DNA of 17,966 bases from Actinomycetes bacterium (lineage in GTDB: Bacteria > Actinomycetota > Acidimicrobiia > Acidimicrobiales > RAAP-2), in contig JAJYPU010000024.1 in the NCBI GenBank assembly GCA_021795095.1, forward strand, positions 1-17,966, given 5' to 3'. Positions within the stretch are counted from its first letter, which is position 1; every line of letters starts with the position of its first letter. Positions 1 through 5,157 of the stretch are shown piece after piece. The notes below the pieces were generated by a model. The model searched no databases, had not been told where the DNA came from, and saw only the letters and a program-made list of their open reading frames with translations. A program made the translations under genes and the position numbers.

Positions 1-1
1 G

Positions 2-103
2 GTCGGGCCGATCAAAGTGTCACGCATCGAGCGTGGGCTCGACCACGACGAGGAATTCATTGAGCGCTATCGAGCGTGGCTCGCCAGTCGAACGGCGGCT
101 TGA
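2..103 (+). CDS. C-terminal fragment of an unknown protein
   Basis: An open frame runs in from the window edge and ends at TGA 101-103, giving 33 residues, hydrophilic and acidic in the middle (RGLDHDEEFIERYRAW), ending ASRTAA. The start lies outside the window. No family is recognisable from this tail. It is the only long frame across this stretch, and a hairpin-rich non-coding segment follows directly, which fits a gene end. It could be a chance frame, because only about 100 bases are visible. Confidence 0.4.
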   Translation, partial: VGPIKVSRIERGLDHDEEFIERYRAWLASRTAA

Positions 104-201
104 CAAACATAGGAGCATCTGAGTCTCTCAGCAGCTGGCGATGACACGCGGAAGGGAAGCCCGGCGTTAGTCGGGCCGAACAACTCCGTGAGGAGTGCAG
201 C
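104..201 (+). other. Hairpin-rich non-coding segment (possible structured RNA or terminator region)
   Basis: Three perfect short stems follow one another: CTGAG/CTCAG at 119-123 and 127-131 (3-nt loop), GCCCG/CGGGC at 159-163 and 172-176 (8-nt loop), and ACTCC/GGAGT at 183-187 and 192-196 closed by a GTGA tetraloop of the GNRA type. The run GGGAAG (154-159) followed by the second stem recalls part of the cobalamin-riboswitch core. The rest of that fold is not evident, and no sense-strand gene follows, because the next gene is convergent. It may simply be a double terminator region between convergent genes. Confidence 0.3.
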
Positions 202-225
202 ATGAGTGAACTCAGTAGAGATCAC

Positions 226-1026
226 TCAGTTGCAGCGGTAGTCGCTCACGTGGCGGACCACGGCTGGCCCGCTTGCGAGAAGGAGCCGAACGTCGTCGCC
301 AATCGGATGCGCACGGATCGCGGCCTGAATGTCGAAGATCGACGCCACCGGATGATCGTCAATCTCGAGGACACGGTCGCCACGCTCGACGCCCGCGACG
401 TGCAGAGCGCTATCCGCGCGGGGCCGTTGGATGAGAAAGCCCGGGGCACCATCACTCGTCAAAGCGGCTTCGCGCCACGCCTCGGCGAATGTGACGCCAG
501 TCGCCGATACGCAGCCACAGACACCGATACTGCACATTGGACAGATGCACTCACAATCCGCGCCGTCCTCGACCAGTTCGTCGACCACGGCGCTGAAGAT
601 GAGCTCACCCGTGAATTGCGCAGCAGCCGTGTACTCGCTGAGGTGCCGCGGGGCGAGTTCGCGCAAGTCACGATCGTAGAGGCGAAGGGCGAACTCCACG
701 AGGATGGCGTAGCTCATCGCCGCAACGTTGAAGGCCGTGTAGACATCGCGCAGCGCGTCGGACACCGTTGGCTCGCCACGTCGTTCACCGACCAACGGGA
801 TCGGGGGTGGACTGGACACATCGAGAGAGTCACTGCCCCGGTACGCGTCCAGCGCGTCCCGGTGGTGTTTGGCGATCGTGATGAATCCGTCGAACGCCGC
901 GAGCGCCTCGGGATTCGCGTGCACCACCCGTCGTTGCGCCGCCAACATCGTGGCCAGATATCCCTCGAGCTGTGCCACGTCCGCGACCTGTCGTTGCAGT
1001 CGATGAAGCACCCGTGAGTCGGCCAC
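226..1026 (-). CDS. Predicted helical-bundle, cysteine-cluster and PDZ-domain protein (266 aa)
   Basis: The protein has three parts. Residues 1-155 are helical and rich in Glu, His and Tyr, resembling a ferritin-like or four-helix bundle, although no complete di-iron motif is proven. Residues 158-172 hold six cysteines in 15 positions (CECICPMCSIGVCGC), suited to binding a metal or a cluster. Residues about 192-262 form a PDZ domain, with GAPGFLIQRP as carboxylate loop and GVERGDRVLEIDDHPV after it. No signal peptide or membrane segment is seen, so it is probably cytosolic. I chose the GTG at 1024-1026 because GGGAGGT lies 5 nt upstream. An in-frame TTG 11 codons earlier has no such site. A DosR-type box lies about 150 bp upstream in the shared divergent region, suggesting induction by hypoxia or nitric oxide (inference). 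The function is unknown. Confidence 0.8.
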   Translation of the reverse strand: MADSRVLHRLQRQVADVAQLEGYLATMLAAQRRVVHANPEALAAFDGFITIAKHHRDALDAYRGSDSLDVSSPPPIPLVGERRGEPTVSDALRDVYTAFNVAAMSYAILVEFALRLYDRDLRELAPRHLSEYTAAAQFTGELIFSAVVDELVEDGADCECICPMCSIGVCGCVSATGVTFAEAWREAALTSDGAPGFLIQRPRADSALHVAGVERGDRVLEIDDHPVASIFDIQAAIRAHPIGDDVRLLLASGPAVVRHVSDYRCN

Positions 1027-1175
1027 GTCGCACCTCCCAGCACGTACACCCTCGTCCAACTGCCGCCGACCGAGATTGACCCTGAGCCTACGTCCGAATC
1101 CGCGACGAACGCGGCTCGCTACCGACGAGTCAGCCTGATTGGGTCGCGACGCGTTCCGTGGCGCACCGCTGCGAA

Positions 1176-1195
1176 TTCGGGACTTTAGTCCCGGT
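1176..1195. promoter_or_regulatory. DosR/DevR-type operator (dormancy regulon box)
   Basis: The sequence TTCGGGACTTTAGTCCCGGT matches the mycobacterial DosR consensus TTSGGGACTWWAGTCCCSAA at 18 of 20 positions, and only the last two bases differ. The core, CGGGACT-TT-AGTCCCG (1178-1193), is a perfect palindrome. It sits about 100 bp upstream of the small gene at 1298 and about 150 bp upstream of the divergent PDZ gene, so it could serve either or both. In mycobacteria, boxes of this kind bind the response regulator DosR under hypoxia, NO or CO. No DosR or sensor kinase gene lies in this window. Confidence 0.72.
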
Positions 1196-1212
1196 ACGAC
1201 AAGCAGGCGCCG

Positions 1213-1242
1213 AATCAGCCCAACCGTACGATTGGGCTGATT
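1213..1242. repeat. Perfect 11-bp inverted repeat in the 5' region of the small gene
   Basis: AATCAGCCCAA (1213-1223) and TTGGGCTGATT (1232-1242) are exact reverse complements, separated by CCGTACGA, which itself contains the palindrome CGTACG. The repeat lies 18 bp downstream of the DosR box and 55 bp upstream of the ATG at 1298. It could be a hairpin in the mRNA leader or a second operator. It has no T-run, so a factor-independent terminator is less likely. Confidence 0.55.
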
Positions 1243-1297
1243 GGTGGTAGTGGTTCAGCATCATTGTTGGCGTCTATCGAGGACTGGGAGACTATCG

Positions 1298-1447
1298 ATG
1301 GAACACAAGACCGAAACGCATCGGACAGTGTCGGGCGTTCTCCGCAAGGTCGCGCGCGGCTTCTACGGTTTCCTCTACGAGAAAGACCCCGACTTCTTCC
1401 CCTCGTATGAGGTCGTCGACGCCGAGCACGTATCCGCACAACGCTGA
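1298..1447 (+). CDS. Small protein of unknown function (49 aa), likely DosR-controlled
   Basis: The ATG at 1298 follows CTGGGAG (1284-1290) at 7 nt, and the frame ends at TGA 1445-1447. The protein starts with a polar, basic stretch (MEHKTETHRTVSG), continues as an amphipathic basic helix (VLRKVARGFYGFLYEK) and ends in an acidic tail (DPDFFPSYEVVDAEH). There is no signal peptide or cysteine. It is not a known family to me. The good ribosome site, the upstream DosR-type box and a clear hairpin 18 nt after the stop make it more than a chance frame. A longer in-frame version starting at 1241 is unlikely, because it would begin inside the inverted repeat with no ribosome site. Confidence 0.65.
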   Translation: MEHKTETHRTVSGVLRKVARGFYGFLYEKDPDFFPSYEVVDAEHVSAQR

Positions 1448-1465
1448 AAGAACGGACACCCAACC

Positions 1466-1482
1466 GTTCGCGACACGCGAAC
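1466..1482 (+). terminator. Hairpin after the small gene
   Basis: GTTCGCG and CGCGAAC form a perfect 7-bp stem with an ACA loop, beginning 18 nt after the stop codon at 1447. No U-run follows, which is common for actinobacterial terminators. It could also act for the convergent gene ending at 1563. Confidence 0.5.
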
Positions 1483-1562
1483 AGCGGCCGTGCGTCACTC
1501 GTTCCGCCCTGGCGGTCGCTGCTTCCGCCACAACGCATCCGGCGTGCGCAGTTTGCCTCGGA

Positions 1563-2012
1563 CTACGGCGTCGGCGCCATTGAGAGGAACGCGGCGAAAG
1601 CGAGAACCCCCACCGACGCGATGACGGTCGTAATCGCGTAGATGCGAACGCCACGCCGCGTTGTACGGCGGGCCACGAACCCGTGAAGCGATGCCATGAC
1701 GACGACGACCACCACGAGCGCCACCTTGGCGACCAACAGATGCCCAAACGCTGACGTCGTGAGGTTGGACCACCGCGCGCCATCGTGCCACGCGAGCAAC
1801 GGACCAGTGACGAACAGCGTCGGGAACAGCACGCGGTTCGTGATGACGGTGAACCGGCGACCGGCGGATTGGGCGATCGCGCGTAACTGTTGAGGTGTCG
1901 CATCACGGCGAAGTGCCGGCATCACGACGAATGACAGCATCAGCTGACCGCCGACCCAGAACGCGGCGACCGTGATGTGCACGAAGAGCACCACCGACCA
2001 GAGCACCATCAT
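1563..2012 (-). CDS. CopD-like integral membrane protein (149 aa)
   Basis: Four hydrophobic segments are visible, at about residues 3-25, 57-77, 90-110 and 125-145. The first carries the VHITVAAFWVGGQL pattern, and the third a histidine-lysine pair (HLLVAK, H91 and K96), both typical of the CopD/YcnJ copper-resistance domain. H12, H76, H91 and H110 are possible metal or haem ligands. Family members sit in the plasma membrane and are linked to copper uptake or resistance. Here no CopC or other copper gene is adjacent, so substrate and role are uncertain. I chose the first of two adjacent ATGs (2010-2012), preceded by TAGGACGG. Extension further upstream adds 40 Arg/Ser-rich residues of non-coding character. 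Confidence 0.72.
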   Translation of the reverse strand: MMVLWSVVLFVHITVAAFWVGGQLMLSFVVMPALRRDATPQQLRAIAQSAGRRFTVITNRVLFPTLFVTGPLLAWHDGARWSNLTTSAFGHLLVAKVALVVVVVVMASLHGFVARRTTRRGVRIYAITTVIASVGVLAFAAFLSMAPTP

Positions 2013-2151
2013 CGCAACCGTCCTACCGAGCAGTCGCGCCCGGGAGTCACAACGTTGATACCGCTGGCGCGAGGACGTTGAGTCGGCGTAAGCACCTGGA
2101 CACCGTAGTACGCGAATCAATGCACCAAGCACTAGGCACGCGAAGCGAACG

Positions 2152-2919
2152 TCAGATGACGGGTGACAGACCGCCGTCGAGACTCACGCCGACACCGGTC
2201 ACGTAACTGGCACGCGGCGACAGTAAGAAGGCGGCCAAGCTCGCGAACTCCTCGGCCCGGCCCACGCGACCGAGCGGAATCCGGGCATTGTGGGCGAGGT
2301 CGTCGTACATCGAGGCGACCGGCACGCCCGTCTGAGCGGCTCGACGGACCCACTGCCCGGACTCCACCAGTCCGATCAAGATGGCGAGGACTCGCACGCC
2401 ACGTGGTCCGACCTCGCCCGCGAGGGCCTTAGTGAGCGCGAGACCCGCGGCCCGGGACGCTGCGGTGGGCGTTGATCCGGCGCCGGGGGCACGCGCCGAG
2501 ATCGCGAGGACATTGAGTACGGCGCCACCCGAGACCGCGAGGTCGTCGAGGACGAGTCGGGCCAGGTGCAGCGCCGACACCACCTTGAGCTCGTAGTCCG
2601 CGCGCCATTCGTCGTCGTCGGAGGTCGCCACGAGTGTGGCCGCCGATCGTCCGGCGTTATTGACCAGCCCGTCGATTCGACCGAACCGGTTCCTCGCGGC
2701 TAGGACGAAGGCCTCGCGGTCACCGGCGCGCGTTACGTCGACCTCTACGCACAGGGCTTCGTCGCCGAGCGTGGCCTGCGCCCGTTCGAGCCGGGCGAGA
2801 TCACGGCCGCACACGGCGACCCGAGCACCCTCGCCCACGAGGGTCTTGGCCAACGCGAGTCCGAGTCCGTCGGTTCCCCCGGTGATCAATATGACGCGAT
2901 CGTCCAGCCCCAGGTCCAT
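2152..2919 (-). CDS. Short-chain dehydrogenase/reductase with altered catalytic residues (255 aa)
   Basis: The Rossmann cofactor motif TGGTDGLG lies at residues 13-20, and NNAG at 87-90. SDR enzymes are NAD(P)-dependent oxidoreductases. The usual YxxxK catalytic pair is replaced: the aligned stretch reads PTAASRAAG, with Thr at 152 for Tyr and Arg at 156 for Lys. It may therefore belong to the FabG-like SDR subgroup that lacks the active-site Tyr, or it may have lost classical activity. The C-terminus (YVTGVGVSLDGGLS) is standard for the family. The ATG at 2917-2919 is preceded by TACAAT at exactly 6 nt with no Shine-Dalgarno, fitting a leaderless transcript. An upstream TTG at 2943 would place that -10 inside the gene. 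It lies 36 bp downstream of the phosphate transporter gene on the same strand and may also be cotranscribed with it. Confidence 0.85.
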   Translation of the reverse strand: MDLGLDDRVILITGGTDGLGLALAKTLVGEGARVAVCGRDLARLERAQATLGDEALCVEVDVTRAGDREAFVLAARNRFGRIDGLVNNAGRSAATLVATSDDDEWRADYELKVVSALHLARLVLDDLAVSGGAVLNVLAISARAPGAGSTPTAASRAAGLALTKALAGEVGPRGVRVLAILIGLVESGQWVRRAAQTGVPVASMYDDLAHNARIPLGRVGRAEEFASLAAFLLSPRASYVTGVGVSLDGGLSPVI

Positions 2920-2925
2920 GCGCCC

Positions 2926-2931
2926 ATTGTA
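2926..2931 (-). promoter_or_regulatory. -10 hexamer of a leaderless SDR promoter
   Basis: Read on the minus strand the hexamer is TACAAT, followed by GGGCGC and then the ATG at 2919. A -10 element ending 6 nt before the start codon places transcription initiation at or next to the A of ATG. No good -35 box is visible. Confidence 0.5.
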
Positions 2932-2955
2932 GGGAAGCGTCAACGCGCGACGACG

Positions 2956-4371
2956 CTACGCCGATCGATTGGAGGAATCCTCGAGCGAGGTCTTGGCTGG
3001 CTCGGGCAACATCGCCGTGGTGGCGAGTCCAAGGATTGCCGATATGCCGGCGACGACGAGTAGTCCGCGCAGTCCGATCGACGCCTGCAGGCGAGGCACC
3101 ATGAAGACACCGACGAACGCGCCGAACTTGCCGATACCCGCAGCAATCCCATGACCCGTCGTGCGCATCTCCACCGGGAAGACCTCCGAGGGCAGGACGA
3201 AGGTCGTCGTGTTCGGTCCGAATTCGGTGAAGAGGTAACTGAACCCGAAGATGAGCACGAAGGGCACCACCATCGTCGTGAACCGGGGCACCGCCGCGAG
3301 CAGTAAGAAGCAGGCGGCCATCACTGAGAAGCCGATCGACTGCAGTCTTCGGTGTCCGATTCGGTCTATTTTGGTCACCGCCAGGATGTACCCCGGCAAC
3401 GCGAAGACCACGAACATGGCCAAGGTGAGTAGCAGTTTCACCTTGATCGTCGCGGTGGGTGACACTTCAAGCAGGATGCTCGGTAGTGACAACGTATTGC
3501 CGTAGTAGGCGTAGTCGAAGAGGAACCAACTACCCGCCGTACCGATGATCAACAGCCACATCTGCCGATTCGCAAAGAACTGACGGGGAGCCATCAACGT
3601 CGTCGCGTTCGCCTTCACCACCGTCGCGTCCACAGCGCCGTTGGCGAACTGGTGCAGTTCGGCGGCCGCGCGCTCACTCTGATGGCGGACGTGCGCTTGG
3701 AATCGTGGCGACTCGGGCATGCGTGCACGCAGGTAGATGACCGCGGCCGCGGGGATCGCGCCTAGACCGAGCAGGAGGCGCCACGTCAAGTTCTCTGAGA
3801 ATCCCGAGGAGAGCAGCGCCAACCCGACCAGCGGTCCAACGATAAGGCCGACCGCCTGCATTGAGAACACGAGTCCCACGAGACGTCCGCGGTCGTTACG
3901 GTTCGCGTACTCACTCATCAAGACAGCCGACACCGGGTAGTCCCCACCGATGCCGAGGCCGAGCACGAATCGTGCGAGCACCAAGGTCAAGACGTTGGGG
4001 GCGAACGAGGAGCTAATCGCACCGATCACCATGATCACCGCGACGGCCGTGTAGACGGACTTGCGTCCAATCTTGTCAGCGATGCGACCGAAGACCATCG
4101 CACCGAGGAAGGCGCCGAGGATCGCCGACCCGGTGACCCAACTCGTCTCGGTGGTCGAGAGCGACCACTGCGACTGGACGAGTGCGGCCACGGTTCCAAT
4201 CACGAAAAGGTCATAGGCGTCGGTGAAGAAGCCCATGCCCGAGATCAGGACGGCGCGGTGGTGGAATCGACTCGTCGGTGCGTCGTCAAGGATCTGGCCA
4301 ACGGTGCGGGCCTCCGTCGTCGCGGTGTCGGCCGGACCGACTCCGCTCACTTCTGAATTTGAAACGCTCAC
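2956..4371 (-). CDS. MFS transporter, phosphate:H+ symporter (PHS) family (471 aa)
   Basis: This is a twelve-helix major facilitator. The first helix carries GMGFFTDAYDLF, the signature of PHS-family inorganic phosphate symporters (the Pho84 and PiPT group). The MFS loop motif is GRIADKIGRKS, and helix 4 carries GIGGDYPVSAVLMSEYAN. The acidic residues implicated in proton and phosphate transport in PiPT have counterparts here: D51 and D54 in helix 1, D144 in helix 4, and D286 in the helix 7 motif WFLFDYAYYG. The protein acts in the plasma membrane and probably imports inorganic phosphate. An organic-acid substrate is possible, since eye-level matching cannot exclude a sister family. I chose the GTG at 4369-4371, which has GGAAGGAT just upstream. 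An earlier GTG at 4416 lies inside a DNA palindrome and lacks a ribosome site. Confidence 0.85.
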   Translation of the reverse strand: MSVSNSEVSGVGPADTATTEARTVGQILDDAPTSRFHHRAVLISGMGFFTDAYDLFVIGTVAALVQSQWSLSTTETSWVTGSAILGAFLGAMVFGRIADKIGRKSVYTAVAVIMVIGAISSSFAPNVLTLVLARFVLGLGIGGDYPVSAVLMSEYANRNDRGRLVGLVFSMQAVGLIVGPLVGLALLSSGFSENLTWRLLLGLGAIPAAAVIYLRARMPESPRFQAHVRHQSERAAAELHQFANGAVDATVVKANATTLMAPRQFFANRQMWLLIIGTAGSWFLFDYAYYGNTLSLPSILLEVSPTATIKVKLLLTLAMFVVFALPGYILAVTKIDRIGHRRLQSIGFSVMAACFLLLAAVPRFTTMVVPFVLIFGFSYLFTEFGPNTTTFVLPSEVFPVEMRTTGHGIAAGIGKFGAFVGVFMVPRLQASIGLRGLLVVAGISAILGLATTAMLPEPAKTSLEDSSNRSA

Positions 4372-4410
4372 GGCATCCTTCCGAATTCGCCCCGGTCCCG
4401 AGTGTTGCCC

Positions 4411-4422
4411 CGTCACGTGACG
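4411..4422. promoter_or_regulatory. 12-bp perfect palindrome, candidate operator
   Basis: CGTCACGTGACG is a perfect palindrome in the 158-bp gap between the divergent phosphate transporter (start 4371) and GNAT gene (start 4530). Its place in a divergent promoter region fits a dimeric repressor site. No known regulator could be assigned. Confidence 0.35.
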
Positions 4423-4517
4423 ATGTCATGTCCCCAGAGTTACGGGCGGCTGATCCAAAAATGAATTCTTGGTTAACTGCGGCCACGGCGGCCCGAGAAT
4501 CGTCGAACGACGGCGGT

Positions 4518-4523
4518 TACAGT
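4518..4523 (+). promoter_or_regulatory. -10 hexamer of a leaderless GNAT promoter
   Basis: TACAGT is followed by TGCCGC and then the GTG start at 4530. This is the same 6-nt spacing seen at the SDR and YfhO-like genes. No Shine-Dalgarno lies before this start. Confidence 0.5.
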
Positions 4524-4529
4524 TGCCGC

Positions 4530-5009
4530 GTGAAGGATGTGCGGCTCGACCCCATGACCGTCGATGAGTTCGAGGCGCGACTCCCCGTTCTGATGGATGA
4601 CTACGTCGCCGAGCAGATCCGCGCTGGGAACTGGAGTGCGGTGGACGCCGAGGAACTCGCACGCGTCCAGCAACACCGACTCGTGCCGCTCGGAATCGCG
4701 ACTCCGGGCATGCACTGGTACATCGCGCGAACACCGTCGGACGAGGTCGTTGGGTACCTTTGGCTCGCCACCGAGCCGACGGATCCAGTCACCGGTGGGG
4801 CGTGGATCTACGCGATCGAAGTCGAGCCGGGATACCGGGGCCGCGGCTTCGGGCGCCGACTCCTCGACGCCGCAGAACTCGAGGCCCGTCGACTGGGGGC
4901 CCGTGCAATCGCGCTCAACGTCTTTGGGGCGAATCACGTCGCCCGACAACTCTACGAGAGCAGTGGCTACGAGGTGACGTCCTTGCAGATGCGCAAGACC
5001 CTCGGCTGA
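4530..5009 (+). CDS. GNAT-family N-acetyltransferase (159 aa)
   Basis: The acetyl-CoA pyrophosphate-binding motif A appears as GYRGRGFGRRLL (residues 101-112) after the beta-4 strand WIYAIEVEP. The C-terminal motif NVFGANHVARQLYESSGYE (about 130-148) is typical of GNAT enzymes that modify small molecules or protein N-termini. The protein is cytosolic and its acceptor substrate is unknown. I chose the GTG at 4530, placed 6 nt after a TACAGT -10 box, which implies a leaderless mRNA. The frame stays open upstream to 4278, but those residues lie antisense to the transporter gene and look like a shadow. Confidence 0.85.
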   Translation: MKDVRLDPMTVDEFEARLPVLMDDYVAEQIRAGNWSAVDAEELARVQQHRLVPLGIATPGMHWYIARTPSDEVVGYLWLATEPTDPVTGGAWIYAIEVEPGYRGRGFGRRLLDAAELEARRLGARAIALNVFGANHVARQLYESSGYEVTSLQMRKTLG

Positions 5010-5157
5010 GTCCAGCGATCCCTAGGAAACGCGGTCCCAGGTGGGCGGTCGTGAGCACGTGGTACGCCGCGCCGATCGGGCAACGGCGGGACCGGCCCAC
5101 TCCGATAGCGTGGGCGGTGATTTTTACGCGGTGCGTAAGTACTTCTGAGGATGGCTG
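5010..5157. other. Intergenic gap with small inverted repeats before the glycosyltransferase
   Basis: The 148-bp gap codes for nothing evident. TTACGC (5124-5129) and GCGTAA (5133-5138) form a perfect 6-bp repeat with a 3-nt spacer, and AAGTACTT (5137-5144) is a further palindrome overlapping it. Both sit just upstream of the Shine-Dalgarno GAGGA (5147-5151), so they may be an operator or a leader hairpin for the gene at 5158. Confidence 0.35.

Larger units (their letters stand above)
1027..1297. other. Divergent intergenic regulatory region (271 bp)
   Basis: This gap separates two divergent genes and codes for nothing recognisable. It holds a DosR-like palindrome (1176-1195), an 11-bp inverted repeat (1213-1242), the Shine-Dalgarno of the leftward PDZ gene (about 1032-1038) and that of the rightward small gene (1284-1290). 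The octamer CTGATTGG occurs at 1135-1142 and 1237-1244, once on each side of the DosR box. No convincing -35/-10 pair was found. Confidence 0.6.

Noticed and set aside
202..1017. Long plus-strand frame with a GAGGAG ribosome site before its ATG
   Set aside because: It is antisense to the PDZ gene throughout, its Arg/Asp/His-rich product shows no domain, and the minus-strand frame has a clear PDZ fold and a better-placed start.
1213..1242. Reading the inverted repeat as a factor-independent terminator
   Set aside because: No T-run follows on either strand, and it sits upstream of a gene, between the DosR box and the start codon.
2013..2132. Forty-residue N-terminal extension of the CopD-like gene
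   Set aside because: The extra residues are Arg/Ser-rich and polar, while the first membrane helix and a Shine-Dalgarno fit the ATG at 2012.
4278..4529. Upstream extension of the GNAT frame
   Set aside because: It overlaps the start of the divergent transporter gene, is Arg/Ser/Pro-rich without GNAT features, and the GTG at 4530 follows a -10 box at 6 nt.
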